Below, in pieces: positions 1-14,700 of a stretch of DNA of 64,000 bases. The stretch is from the NCBI RefSeq assembly GCF_024713975.1, contig NC_091097.1, positions 2,695,361-2,759,360 on the forward strand. Direction: 5' to 3'. Made by a program: the position numbers and the translations under genes. The stretch comes from Paralichthys olivaceus (taxonomy: Eukaryota; Chordata; Actinopteri; Pleuronectiformes; Paralichthyidae). Within the stretch, counting starts at the first letter, position 1; each line of letters opens with the position of its first letter. Under the pieces are notes generated by a model that was not told the DNA's origin, did no database searches, and worked only from the letters and a program-made list of their open reading frames with translations.

Positions 1-950
1 ATTTTTAAAAAGCTGCCTTAGCAGGAATCTAATGGAGTGAAGCATTACCAGTCCCACCATACACCGTCGTCATCATCATCATCCCAAACCTAACAGTTGC
101 TCATTTGGACGTGGTAGACAGAGTAGGCACATCCTATACACGACAACAGAACATACAAGTACAAATTAGCAACTACAACCCCAATTCCCCTTCAACTACA
201 GAAAATGGCCTAAAATACGTTAGAACTACTCTACCGGATCGAGAGTTTTCTACTTAAAAATCTGCAGGATTCATTGGTCACATCGGTTGGTTGACTGCTC
301 AAATCAAGTATCTTATTGACAGAGAGATAGGAGACGATGAGGAGAGCCACTTGAGACGTTTAGTTCTTGTACCGTTGGGGACTCGAGCGTGAACTCCTTT
401 CTCACAACACTCTGTCCGCTGCTCTCCAACACCTCTTCGCCTCCATTTAACCTGATCCCTCTTTCTACCTGGATCCTCAGAGCGCACGGCTCTCACGTTG
501 ACTGCTCTGAGAAATCACCATCAGAGCCAGTTCAGGGATGTTTCAATGGAATTCTACTGGACAAGCCTGATCGCATGGTTTTCATTCTTGTACCACTACA
601 GGAACAGTTGCAGCTACTTATATCTTCACTATTCTGGTGAAACTATTCATTTTACAAGCTGGTATTTTGTCATCGTGCCCAAGAGAGCAACCAAATGATG
701 CCAACTCACTGCAAATGCCCTGAAGCTCAATCTGGGGGACAGTATCTTTTAAACACTCCAGTGATTTTGTATATTGCCCTTTCTAGTGTTGTGGGTCTTG
801 CAAAAACAGATTTATAGAATAGTCAAATCGTCAAAATTGAGGTAACCAAAGCTAACACGGTTCGAGCTCCAGTAACACTGGATCATACTGACACTATTAT
901 GTAACTGCATGGTATTCTATTCCAGAGCACCACCAGATATTTGTACCTCC

Positions 951-1085
951 GCCAAGAAGGTTTTCGCCCCTGTCCGTTTGTTTTTTCAGCAGGATTGTGC
1001 AGAAACCACTTAACTGACCATTTTTTTTCTTGGTGGGTCAAGAAAGAACCCGTTAAAATTCAAGTGTGGATCTGAGGTTTTCCCC
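951..1085 (+). repeat. Dispersed fish repeat beginning CCTCCGCCAAGAAGG
   Basis: The stretch has the form of a repeat I recognise from many fish genomes: CCTCCGCCAAGGAGG-like start, then a CCTGTCCGTTTGTTT-like core and TCAGCAGGATT. It is non-coding and its class is not settled from one copy. Recognition rests on memory of the family, not on alignment. Confidence 0.5.
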
Positions 1086-1644
1086 ACTTACTTTATCACT
1101 GCGAGGTAAGACAATTTGACACTTTCAGAGGGAACACAGCAGAGATCTTGATGGCTTGTGGACTGATATTTGTGAGGATGTCTAATTTGGTGCGGCTGGA
1201 CAGAATTGACTGTTGGTCCTTGGCGGAGGTATGTGCTCGACTGAGTGCAATTCCAGTATAAAACTGTTTTCACAGGCTGAGTTGTTATCCTGAACGAGTG
1301 TGCCTTTAATTTTGTCAGTTGTCGAGGACACGTCACCACAACTGACTGTCTTTTTCTGAAGTTCTTGTGGTTCAGTTGTGCACTGTGCAACCATGTCATA
1401 AAATATTGTGTAATGGCACATACTCAATATGAAAGTACTTCGAACAGGATAAGGCTAGAAGTAATGAATGCGGACATCGCCCGATTCTGAGCAAACGTAC
1501 TGAAGAGCAGTTACGTCTTATCGGATGAATTCTCCAAAACAATCATGCAAATTGATTATTACAAATGTTATGCTCTGTCCTACTTTTGTAAAGCTGTAAA
1601 TTGCAGCAATTATTATTACATTGGAAAAGTCAATATTTTTTATA

Positions 1645-1708
1645 CATATATGTATGTGTGTGTATATATATTTATATGAAACACACACACATACATACAC
1701 ACATACCC
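1645..1708. repeat. Compound AT/GT/AC microsatellite
   Basis: Alternating TA, TG and then AC dinucleotides form one low-complexity block. The TG and AC halves are complementary, so it can fold back on itself. Short open frames across it are artefacts of the repeat. Confidence 0.85.
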
Positions 1709-2625
1709 CGTTGAGCTTGTATAACCCTAAGACAGAACCACAAAAACACACAAAAACCACATCACTATGCACAAAAACAACATCTCATCCATTCAGCGTG
1801 GACAGACCGACATCCCGACTATTACACTGTTCCATTCACAGCTTTGCCAAGCAGCACGGTGCAGTCACAACCTGAAGACTGAAAGAAAATGTGCTGCATG
1901 TGTTCAGATTTAATACAACATCCTGGTTCCAACGCACCTGAGGAGGACAAAACCACTCATACTCTAGGATCAGATTGGAAAATAGAACATTAACGGGAGC
2001 TTTTTCCCTCTTTTTAAAAACAGTTGGGGTTAATCTACCTTAAAATTTAAACCTCAAACACCTAAAAAAAGGAAAAGTAAATGTTAACTTGTGGTATTTA
2101 AAAAGTCTTTCGGAACACAAAAGAGAGCTTAGGCACTGTGCTTTAACACTGCCATGATGGATCATGCGCCTTCTGGATCTTGGATTCCAAAAAGTCCCAC
2201 AAACTATTTCCAATAAGTAAGAGACTCGTCTTTCTCCATTTTCAAACCCTTGTAAAGTCTGACCAGTGGAGCTGGTGTGAGAGGAAGTTTAATGATAAAG
2301 AATAAAAATAAGTAAAACCAAAGTTAAAAAAAGAAAAAACAAACAAACATGATGCCAGAGAAAAGTGAATTGATGGCTTCATCAACAATGAGGGCAAGGA
2401 GGGGGAGTGATTCCACATCTTCCGTAAGAGAGGAAGAAGGGAGGCTGCGGCTGTTATTTTGCCAAGGTTGTTAAGGCAACCAAACTGTTCTCCACCCGCC
2501 CATCTCTCTATCACACACACAAACACACTCCTGGTGGTGCGACTCTTCCTCCGTCGAGTGAACAAGAGCGCAGCCAGACTCTTGTGCATTGCTTGGTAGT
2601 CCCCTGCATCATTCAAGAGTCCAGT

Positions 2626-2682
2626 GTATGTGTAAGTGTGTGTGTAAGTGTGTGAGTGTGTGAGTGTGAGTGTGAGTGTGCT
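2626..2682. repeat. GT/GTGA-rich simple repeat
   Basis: TGTGTGTAAG and GTGAGTGTGA units alternate in a short low-complexity tract just downstream of the csnk1d stop codon, so it probably lies in the 3' UTR of that transcript. Confidence 0.8.
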
Positions 2683-2724
2683 GCATGTTGAGGCCTCCAT
2701 GGTACATGGGTGGATGGTCGGACT

Positions 2725-5700
2725 TCACCGTGGAGCTGCAGACTGGAGGCCGCTGGGCGTGACCCGGGACAGAGCCTGAGAGGACAGAGGGAAAATGTTG
2801 GCTTATTGATGATGATGATGTCATCAACTGTCAATAACAAGTCTGTGGTTCACATGACCTAAAGGAACAGTTCAACCAACAGTGTGCTAAATGTGAGGCT
2901 ACAGCCCTGGAAACAGGTAGAAAAGAAAGCAAAATGGAATAGTTCCCAAAATGTTAAACTATTCCTTTAACATTAAAGGTCCAGTGTGTAAGATTTAGGT
3001 GAAAGGGATCAATTGGCAGAAATTTAATGAAGAATAATCCTCATGATGTTTTCACTTTCATCTAAATTGTATGAATTGTAGTTTTCTTTACCCCAGAAAA
3101 GATCCTTTATATCCAAATACTTTATATTGACATCGAGGGGACCCTCTCTACGGGGTCCTCATGTTTTTTACATTAATCCAGACTGGACAAACTAAACACC
3201 TTTTGAGTTTTTATGACAACTGAAGCTACCACAGGTTCTTTTTCATGTTTGGAAGTGGAGGGTGAGGTGAGAGGTGTTCAGCTGCAACAAGCAGCTTCAA
3301 CACTAGATATCACTAAATTCTACACACTGAACCTTTGAATCAACTCTTTGGGGTTTTCATAATTTTATACACTCACTTAATTTTATCAACTGATTGTTTC
3401 CAATGGAAAACAGATGGGATGCATACAGACGACATGATGTTATCTGGTATTCCTCTCAGATGAGGACATGCCATGTAACCATGGGGACAAGGGAGTATAT
3501 TTGAATGTTTTTTTGAATATATTGGGAGGGTGTGTTAAGTGAAACATATTACGTTCACAGTGCTACAGCCTGGATGATTTACTGTCAATGCTAACACAAT
3601 AATTATTATTATTAAGAATGAGAGTAACAGTATAAAACAATAGTTTTTTTTGTTTAATTCATGCGCAGAATCCTTCATTGTTGATTGTTTTTATTTGAAC
3701 CACTTCCTACTGAAAACTGACAGCAGTGGATTTGCCAGCCGGAATTGGGTGTCAGAAGAATCAGAGTCATATTTGTAGTGATTGCTACCATCAGAGTTAA
3801 GTCACACAGACTGTTCTTTGTTGAGATTTTGTGATATCTGTGAATGGACATTGTAACGAAAAGAACTTATTGCTTAACAATACCAGAAATTGTCTGGGTT
3901 AATATGTACACGCGTAATTTTAACGACCCTGCATATTAACACATGCAAATGATCTAAATTATTCAGCAGGGTTTTTTATTATTTATAAGTCCTGCTCTAA
4001 TCAACAGCGTACAGCAGCAGAGATTTAGAGGCAAAAGAAAAGATGACTTTTATTCAACTCGTTTACAGGCTTCCTCTGTCTGAACTGTCGACTGTTACAG
4101 GCACGTCCTGTTGAATATGTGATTTCGGGTTTCCATTTTTCCTTACAACTGGTAGTTCCCCTTCAGACCACCTGGAGGAGCAGTCAGTCTACAAGAATGC
4201 AGGCCCATCACAAAGACAGGGCACAGGCCTGCAATGCTTTCTGTGCATAGGAGAGACTAATAATAATGTTTTCATTTTCATAAATCTAAATCTAGGGAAC
4301 AGATTCATGACCCTCTGAGAAGATTTCTCCAGCCAAGAAGGTGCAAAAAAAAAAAGGAGAGAAAACCTAATGAAACAGCAGAGTGCTGCTGGGATGTTTT
4401 GCTCCACTGTCCAGATCCACACTACCAGTGCGACGGTAGGAGCTGAACTTAAACCCATCTGTCCGTCTCGCTGATGTTACGTTGATGTTCTTCTGATGTT
4501 ACAAAACTGATGTTTCGCTACTTTCTATCTCTGATTAATTTTTCGATTGTAAAATGATTTTTTTTAAAAAGGGAACAAACATTTTGTACAAGCGAAGTTA
4601 TCCTAAACACTTTGTTCTCTGATAATATGTATTTCCTCTTTTTTGCATTTGGCAATATTTATTAGCAAATATGGCACAAATATTTTACATTCCTGCTGAG
4701 GAGTATGTAACTTGATTTGTCACTCGCATAGATTTCATAAATTGGAATTTCTTTTCTTGGTGTTTGTGTGTGTGTGCACATGTGCGTGTGTATCGATTAC
4801 CTGTGAGGTGGACATACGGGATGTGTCCTGGCGCCCCGTCAAGTCTGAGGAGGAAATGTTGACAGGTGCTCCACGATGAAGACGCATGCTCACTTTCCTC
4901 TCTTTCTCCAAACCTGAGAGACAGAATGGTACAACGGGTCTGATTATCATTGAGGAAGTCAATCCACCAAACACCATTTAACTGCAAATAAATATAATAG
5001 AAAAGCTTTCAGTTGATTTCTACTTTCCCTAATCCTGTTAAAAGTGTGTGTCTGTGAGCACTGACCTGTGTGTGAGGTGGGGTTCAGTGGGGAGGGGGCT
5101 GCGACGTCCTGAGCTGCCCTGGCTCTTCCTGAGGCTGATGCCATGCCCCTAGCCCCGGGGTTCCTGCTATGCCTCAGCCTCTCCTCCCGCTCCCGACGCT
5201 CCCTCTCTGCGTCCTCCACAGCCCTGTTGGCGCCCTGACACATCAGAGACAGAGTTATGAGTCTGAGACAGGCCCATCTGTAACACCCAACACACATCTT
5301 TTGCCTTACAACACTCATACCATACGTCAACTGTGGTATTTCAGTTTTTTTAGACGTCAGCAGGAATGCTGTTGTTCTGCATGACTAACACAGTCAGCTG
5401 GGAACTACATAGAAATGAAAACCCATCAGTGACCTCAAGGGATAGTTCACTGGAAAATTACAATTCCCTCATCATCTACTCACCATTATGCTGATGGTGG
5501 TGAGAAGATAAAGAGGGAATTTTCCTTTTTCTGTGAACTATCCATTTAGGTCAGAGAAGACAGAGTGAAACAAATCCCTTCAATGTGGTAACACAACTTA
5601 CAAATTTGAGCATGTTCCAGTCGAAGACGTAGTCGTAGGAGAAGCCCTGGCGGTGGAAGAGGTTTCTGAAGAGCTGGCGGAGATACGAGTAGTCTGGTTT

Positions 5701-8700
5701 GTCGTCGAACCGCAGGGAACGGCAGAAGTTCAAGTAGGTGGCAAACTCCGCTGTGGAGACGAAGAGGACAACGACGTTCAAAAGCAGAAAACACTCTACA
5801 CTGACTCCCTGATACAAAAGCAGTACTAAGTCTGAAGCTCTAAAAAGCTTTCTGAGAAGGGTTACGATCAGAAGAAATCCTATAAAGACTCATGAAAGGT
5901 GGGAGGAAGAGTCAAACATACATGGGTAGCCTTTGCAGAGGACCTCAATGGGTGTGGACATTTTCTTCTCACTGATGCGTTCATACTTCTGCCTCTTGGT
6001 GGCTGCTTTGAGACCTTGCCAGGGCAGAGAGCCCAGGTTGAAGTACATCAGGACGTATCCCAGTGACTCCAAGTCGTCTCGTCTGGACTGTTCTGTAGAC
6101 AGATGGAGAGAGACAAGGAGAGTCGCATCGTGGTTTCATAGACTTTGGAGTGATTTATCCATTCATGGCAGAAGTCAGCAGATGTGTCTCACCAATGCCC
6201 AGATGGGTGTTTATAGATGCGTAGCGGGCTGTGCCGGTCAGGTTCTTGTTCTCGCGGTACGGGATATGCTGGTGCGTGCGGGCATCACGGTATTTCTTAG
6301 CCAGGCCGAAGTCGATGATGTAGACCAGGTTGCCCTTCTTACCGAGCCCCATCAGAAAGTTGTCTGGCTTCACATCTCTGTGGATGAAGTTCTTGGAGTG
6401 GATGTATTCAATGCGGCTGATCTAGAGGGGAGAGCAGGACAGGATTTGATGGCAGAACTAAACTCTGGGATTTTGGATCAATCCAGAGCTGCGTGGTGGA
6501 TTTACAATAGGGCTTTTAGTTCGAACCCATTTCACATAATTCACCCAATTTGTTTGAATATATTCTACTTTTGGCAGGTTGCCAATGACGGCATAGCTCA
6601 ACCAGGCCTCTCAGAGTTTTACTGTCCAGGTTATGTAAATGCAGCAATGCCATATTGTTTGCATATTGTTAATGATTACAACAATTTTAAGCCTCTGGTA
6701 CAATACTTTAACATCTGGCAACGTTATCATGTATCATGTTGCGAGGACGTAAAAAAAACCCTCTGGCATGTTACAGAAGATGAGGTCTATTGTCTGAGTG
6801 AAGATTCTGTTAAAAGCCTCCACATTAACCATAACATCAGACAACCCTCTTGCTGTCTCATCCTCTGTGGTTCTCACCATCTGGTCGGCCAGCAGCAGGA
6901 CTGTCTTGAGGCTAAACTTGCGGGAGCAGAAGTTGAACAGATCTTCCAGACTGGGCCCCAGCAGCTCCATTACCATCACATTGTAGTCACCCTCAGCCCC
7001 GCACCACTTTATCGTTGGAATACCCACTGGAGGAGAAGAGGGAGTGAAAAAAAGGAAAAATGGTTACATTTGTCTCATGTTTATTCAGTCCTGTGATGTT
7101 TAAGTTACCAAAAGACATTCAGACAATTATGTTTGCTCACAATGCTCTCAAGAGGAAAGTGTATGAGAGTCTGTACAGATTATAATACAACCTAAAATAT
7201 AAAATGGCAAATCAGGAGTACAAGCTAACACAAGCTTGAATAAAATATTAGTTTCTGGTGAAGTAATATTATTCAAACCACTTGATTCACCAGAAAGTCA
7301 AACAGAGTTTTGTTATATTCTTTCTCAGAGTGAATAGAATAATAATGTGGCATGTTATATTAGTCAATTCAATATTCTGCAAACCACCTTAATGATAAGG
7401 CCGTGACAGACACATGTAACGGTTTATCAGTTCTGGGTACAGGCCAGTGTAATACCATAGACAATAAGGAAAAGTTCAAATTTTAACAACTCGATCATGC
7501 CCCAAGTGTCGAGGCAGAGGCCAGCTGGTTTAGTAGTAGCTGGTAATTAGCTGACGCTGCCAAGACCAAGAGGCCATATGGCATTTCCTTCTAGAGGCAG
7601 ACAGCAACAAAATGCTGCTGCTCAGCACCTCACACTGCACTACGCACAGACACTGTGCACCAGCTATTTATATACATATGAACGAAAATACATCCATCTG
7701 TCTGGGTCAGCCACCATGCCCCACTAGATCTTGCCATGCTGGAACAAAAATACAGTTGCATGTGTGTGCACAGTAGTCCTTACAAAGAGAGTCCACCTCT
7801 TCTACAGTACATGCTCTGTCAAGCAAACTATTTGCCATCATGATACAATCTGTGGAGTTAAAGAAACTATGTACAGCACTGTACATGTGTAGAGGAGCAC
7901 GTATCCAAACTGAGAACTTCACGTTCTATTCACTCATGCATCTTTCTACCTTTCCACTTCCAAGACTGAGCTCGACAGAACCGCAGACTAGAGGAGATTT
8001 AAGATTTTAAATTAACTTAAAGGTACAGTGTGTAGAATTTAGTGACGTCTAGTGTTGAAATTGCATGTTGCAGCTGAACACCCCTCACCTCACCCTCTCC
8101 TTCCAAACATGAAAAATAACATGTTGTAGCCTTTAAAACTAAAAAGGTGTTTAGTTTGTCCAGTCTGGACTAATGTAAAAAAAAATGGCAGCCTCTGTAG
8201 AGAGGGTCCCCTCGATGTAAATATAAAGTATTTAAATATAAAGGTTCTTTTCTGGGGTAAAGAAAACTACAATTCATACAATTAAGATGAAACAAACTAA
8301 TGAAAACATCATGAGGATTATTCTACATTAAATTTCTAGATCCCTTTCACCTAAATCTTACACACTGGACCTTAAAGGGATAGTTCACACAAAATGTATC
8401 TGCTCTCCGCTATGCTGATAGAGGGGTGGGTGAAGTGTTTGAGTCCACATAAAATTCCTAAATACTGCTTGTGTGGTGTCATCCAAGTGTCTGCAAGCCC
8501 CGACATTCATATTCGACTCAAATCGAGGTCATTTACACTGTGTTATCAGCCTAAATGTCCACTAACGGAAGTAGCGAAGCTAGCGGATGTAGCCACAGGA
8601 TGGCGTGCCCGAGGGAGCGCACCTTGTACGGAAGATATCAGAAGACATTTAGGCTTAAAACAGTGAAAATTATGCTATTTTCCAATCACAATACATTACT

Positions 8701-11700
8701 TTATATCATATTAGGAGTGGGCGGTATATTGAATATACTTGATGTATCGCAGCTTGTACCAGGTGCGATGTATAAAATGACTGTATCTCGACCATACATT
8801 TTCACTTGAAAGTTTTAAGCCGTCAGCATGAAATTCTCTCAGGGTTCCGCTGTCTCTCTTCTCATGCCCCTCACAGCAGACTGCTCACTCCCCTGCCCAT
8901 CCAGAAAACTCTCCTGTGCTCATGCGTATTTTTGTATCAGTAGAGGGAAGAGACTCAGAGGGCATGGAGGGAGGGAGAGAGGGTGAAGAGTCCCAGTGAG
9001 CTGACGAGCGTTCAGAGACGGTAACTGACAGTTTGTTCATATTCTATGTGAACGCTGAACCAAACGAATCATTTTACAAATGATGAACGTGAGCGGCTCC
9101 AGTGAGAGTGAACGCTTGTGTGTGTCGTGAGATGCGAGGCGCGTTCACGTGAAGCAGCCGGTCAGTGACTTTGTTGAAGAACAGTGTAAACAGTGAAACA
9201 CAAGTTTCCTCTATGATCCACAGCTGCTCAATGATCAGAAGACAAGCCCCGACATTTATAAGTTGTTTTAAGCCTAAATGTCAGCTGATATCTTCTGACG
9301 AGGTGCATTTAGGGACTGTCTGAAATGCTAACATCCGCTAGCTTATTCAGTTCCTGTGGACTTTTATGAATTTAACATTTGTATAGTGATTTAGAGGAGA
9401 TACGAAATACCGGGATATATATTGTGTATCCCGATATATAGCACAAAAATATTGTGATATTTGTTTTGGGCCATATCGCCCAGCCCTATATCATATCATT
9501 ATATTATGTGTCCCTTTTCTGAAAGCAAACAAATGGAATCCGCCTCAGCAGTGGTGAATGCAACATGGATGACAAATTACAAGCATTGCTGACCTTGTTT
9601 ACTTTGCTAGTTGTTGAGCCAGTAAAATTCATCATTTTAAAATTCTACAAGTGCAGGCGAGTCATTAGGCAAGTACTCTGTAACAATTCCCAAGGGCACA
9701 AAGCCTTGCATCACAGCAAGTACTGTATATCTGTGGCCTTTATATTGACTGAGATTATTTCTAAATCGGTACGGTGTTTCATTTCATTACGGAAAAAGTA
9801 CAGGGACAAACTAGGGGAACACCAGCATGTAAATGCCCATAGCCTTGCTTTGGGGTCATTAACTGTTTTTACATTATAAATAACCTGTGATCTGCATGTC
9901 ACTGTTTCATATGGATGCAATGCTCACTGTATCACACTAACTCTCCAGTTGCAGTTTTCCCAATGGTTCTGGACTGACCTCATACAGGGCGTGGCTACAA
10001 TCCAAAAGATTCCAGTTAAAGGAAAAGATCATGTAACGATGGAGAATTTTAAATCCCTGCCAACAACTTCCTCAAGTTAGTTACCTCAACATGTTCAGAG
10101 GCACCAAACAGGCATAGTTTTCTAATGATTTACAATGGTGGGTGGATGTTGGCTTACATTTTACAGTGCTTGTAAGTGAGTGTGGAGTTCTTAGATCATA
10201 AAAACAACGTGGCAGGGTGTGTTGTGCACAAGGTGTGTTACAGTATATAGTACCTCCACCCTGCATCATCTTGTAGATTTTGCTCTCTATGTGGAGCTGT
10301 GGGTGTTTGGTCTTCACACATTCCAATTTGATGGCGACCTCCTCCCCAACTGAGATGTCAGTACCTAGAAAAAGAAACAGACAGGCAGATGTTGTATATT
10401 TATCATAGAATGTAATAATCAAAGGTAAGTATGTCACAAACTCCAACAGCAGCATGGGAAGGTCAAGGGAGCCCTGTAGCAGGTCAGTAACTTGATACAT
10501 GTTAAGTTAAATTTTGCTTTGTATAATGCTGCTACTCACAGAAATAAACACATACAAATCACTTGGGTGGTGATTAAAGTGATGAAGGGTTCACAAGCAT
10601 ATAACGATGGTTAACACATCACAACCAGCCTAAATGGAAGAAGATACCAACAATGTGCACCGTATGTAACCAGCTCTTCTTTCGTGTATCGACTTGCATG
10701 TGCAGCCCGCATTCCTCAATGCTATCATTACAATTTCAATAAGAGACAAACTTCTGGTATGCTCGGGTTGCTCCTAGGCCCAGCTTAACAATCAAACACT
10801 GACAAGAGGATTTGGGGAACTGCTGTTCCGTGTGATAGGACAAATCCCTGCTTCAGCTGGCTTCTTCCTAAATATGGTTATGGGTTCCAGTTCCCTCCAC
10901 ACAAACACAGCAACTGGACACCAGGTTACGTAATTGCATTACCCGCACACCAGCATACACGCACACTCAAACACACAGAGCAGCTGTTCAATCATGTAGG
11001 CTGACAGCAGCATCAATGGAGCATCATTGATTTCTCTGTATGATGTCATCTAGGTGGGCTGAGCTGCACTGACCAGGGTGGGGCATGAAATTAGGGCCAT
11101 GACTCCAACCAACTGATCAGTGTTCCAACTTCAGCCATCAAACTCTTTATACAGGAAGATTTAAGTGCACGATACACATAATGCACACTCAGTTATTAAG
11201 TCTAGTCAACCGAAGAGTTTTTACAGATCAACAGAAAATTACTTTAATTGAAAATTGTGTGCAATTATTAATTGATCACGTCAAAAGATTGCTGCCTACA
11301 CTTCTACATTTGTTGGCTTATTCTGTTTTATAAACAAGCAATAGTCAGTACATTGAGTAAACATTTTAACGCTGTGTTCTTTAAGATGTGCCAATACCTG
11401 GCCTTTTCGTATTGGCCGATACAGAGTACTGATCTGATACCAGTGCTCATATAATGTATTTTAACAGTCGTATGCTACTAACCCTGTAAGGAAGTGAAGA
11501 TTGCTATCATTGTTGCATGTCTGGCTCATGTTAACCCTTTGAAAAACATACATACACAGAATGAATGCAATATTTTATCATTTTTTATACAGTTTTTGAC
11601 ATTAATATTTGAAAAACACAAATCCTTTTTCTCTTCTCTGTGAAATCCTTGCACTTTCGTATATCTTTGCTGGCATTGTAATATGAAGCATTGGAGCCTA

Positions 11701-14700
11701 CCCTCGAAGGGTAAAATGTTGCAGACTTACTTTCATACTGCAAAGGTTTTTGCATTTTAGCTAGTTACGGCTACAACTACAAACCAGAGACTACTTCCTC
11801 TTTACCGCTTTAAAAACGGAACCTGCCAATGGCAGGACGGTGACAGCTGCTTCTTTTTGATGGAAAAGAAGAAGTGATTACTGAGAAAAGAAAATTGCAG
11901 TGTTATCTGGATGAAACTAATCGGCACACTCGCCGATGGCTGACCGAGCATTTTCAGAGGCATTTCCCATGCTGGTATCGCAATATCACTTAATTTTAAT
12001 AATTTCCTTTGATAATATGTCATGTCTATTATTATTTCACTGACTAAATTATTGAGAGGATAATTGACAGATTATTATAATCCCTTTTTGGCACTAGCTC
12101 CTCATCCACAGCACTCACATTGAATGGTTTTTCAAATACAATTTGGCCAATCAGCACAGCTGTCTATCCCACAATCATTCTGTTGGTTTGTAAAGATAGC
12201 ATGGATCCATATTATTTTTAAACTAGTAACAATCTCTACCAATTAATGCAAACCACTGCAAAGTTAAGCAATCAGTATCAAAGTATGCTGTATTTTAGTT
12301 GAGGTGTAAAATGTTGAAACACACCTAAGACACTTAGAACTCTTACAGTTCTAGTTCATGCTTGTTCCTATTAGTCACTCAATTAAGAATGATGAATGAT
12401 GAGGGAATGCAGCCTCAAACTGGTCTACTTGTAAGTTTGTTTTTTGGTTAAACAGTGTGTACATGTACGCAGCGTTTTTTTATCCTGAGTGGTGCTGCTG
12501 GAAAAACATGTTCAGACACGTCCCTCAACACTGATTTTAGCACAGCGGGGGCAAAGTTGCAAGTGGCAAATTTGAAATATCACACAGCATTTAATAAATG
12601 AACCATCCCACGTCACTCAGCAGGAACATGAATACATAGTAATGAGACAATGAGCTCAAAGTGAAGTCTCTGATTCAAGTTATTCTTAATGTCACTTGGA
12701 GATTCACATCACAGATCTGGGCATCCTGACAAGAGGGATGATGTGATGTAAGACAAGTAAGACCAGGCACAGAATGCCAACAATCCCCTTTCCAGATACT
12801 GTAACATTATACTGAGAGAGGTATGAGCCAGCAGATGCAACATATTATTAAGTTTGGAGTCGAACGTGAACTGCAAGACCTACAGTTCAGTGAGTATTTC
12901 TGAAATGTAGCTAAAGCACCTAAAATACCCCCGGAAAATGTCCATAAAATTGTATCTGGACATTTCAGACGCACCAACAACGAGAGGAAAATGTCCACAA
13001 TATTTTGTTGCGGCGTGGTGTCTGAGTAGAGCATTAAGTCGGAAATAACTTATAATTCAGCGATTCAGTGGAAATCATGTGTTGACAGAACGTAGCCACC
13101 TGTTTCGGCCCTTATCACCAGAAGTTCTCAATCTCGTCTATCTGAGTTGACATCTCTTTCATCTTCCTATACCTGTGTGTGGCTCCTCTTTTTCATCCTA
13201 AGTCATTAATTATATATTTTTTTTTTGCATCGGTGGTGTGTTAAAAACATCAGCCCACTCACTTGCAGAGACATTTTAATTTTCTTATTGTATTCTCAGT
13301 CTAACATTTTCTGGGCATTTTACTCAGGGGCTAGGAGGAAAAGTTCTGGAAAATGTCGAGAACAACTAACTAAAACATTTGTGTTCTCACATAAGGCCCC
13401 TGTGAAACATTGCAGGAAAAGTTAGGGACTTCAGGGCTTGTCTTGCATTTTGCATAACTGTCAGAAGAGACGGAAAACTTCTGAATGAGCCCTTTGCTCT
13501 GTCACTACAACAATGGGAATCGGTTGGATGAGATGACGTCAACATAACTGAATCATAACTTGACACACAATCAAACCACAAGCAGAAAAAGAGAAAGGCA
13601 GCAGAAGATGAGTTTGAAAACTGAGTCACCAGCAGAATCAGTCTGAGCATGTCTTAAGTTAATCTTACTTTAACAGCCCCTGAAGAACTTCACAGTTAGC
13701 TTTACTTGCATAATTGGACCCATCCCTCTTAGCATACACTGCTGCGAGCAATTCAGTTTACTTAGATACAGTCCACACAGCAACTGTTAAGACGAATGGA
13801 CTCTCTTTTGTTCGACACACTTTTAGCTTCAGCATATTTAATTTAAAATCAAATAATTAGACATTAAAGTGCAATGTTTCTCTGCATTGCAAGTGTTGAA
13901 AGGGCCATATCTCTCACATGTTCATTCTATACTGAGAAATCTACTCATTGCACTATGGAAAACACAGAGTCAGTTTAAAGCTATTTGTAGTTGGCTCTGT
14001 CAGTGCTGTTCAAATGGTATAACATGTATAAAAGGCAGGGTTAAGAATCAATTAAAAATTGTTCGCACAAATTATGGAACAGTCTGCAGTGCTAAATAAT
14101 TGTTTTGTTATTTCCTACTGTTTTTACCAAAATCAAATTTTATCTTTGATAAAAAAAGAGTTAAATAAAGCAATATTTCAGATTATTTTGCACATGATGC
14201 CAGAAACCAGTGACCAGAAAACAGCCTGATACTTAATGTCCCATACCACCACAACTCAACAGGTTTTTGAACAGATCTAACCAAAGCAAATATAACATGT
14301 TAATTAGTGAACTTCAACAGTACTGGAATATGGATTTGTTATCTTTGATTGGACGGGGTCAAGGGAATTTATTATTTTATAGTATTTAGATTAGGCTTAC
14401 AAGAGCTGCTAGTTGGTTAATCGAACAACTAATAATTGAAAACTATATATGAGAGTGGAATGGTATCTCCCTGCGGGACTAAGTCTATTTCTCAAAATGT
14501 CAATTTGTCCAAAGATGAGGGATCCTACATAAAAATTTTGCGACATTTTCATTCAATCCTACAGCTAATTGGCCACCCAATCAGTAAACTAAAATACAAA
14601 TTAGACCAGACGATCAATAGTTCAGTTTTCCAGTACAAATTGAGGTCTAAACTAAACAAGCAGTAGGGGCTCTCACCCACCCCTGATAAAGGGGTAGGAT

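Larger units (their letters stand above)
1..2724. other. csnk1d 3' flank: likely 3' UTR plus intergenic DNA
   Basis: No coding exon was recognised here. The part next to the csnk1d stop is presumably its 3' UTR on the minus strand. I saw no clear minus-strand AATAAA (TTTATT on the plus strand) between 1 and 2724, so the transcript end is unplaced and may lie left of the window. The stretch holds a fish-type dispersed repeat near 951, an AT/GT microsatellite near 1650-1708 and a GT-rich tract near 2628-2680. Confidence 0.5.
7027..10253 (-). other. csnk1d intron 2
   Basis: This 3.2-kb intron holds the copy B inverted-repeat element at 8022, a second foldback element starting at 8374 and a hAT-like element near 8708-9488. 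Outside these repeats I recognised nothing coding or conserved. Confidence 0.8.

Noticed and set aside
5933..7096. A 387-codon plus-strand open frame
   Set aside because: It runs antisense through csnk1d exons 5, 4 and 3 and their introns; the minus strand gives clear kinase motifs, the plus strand none.
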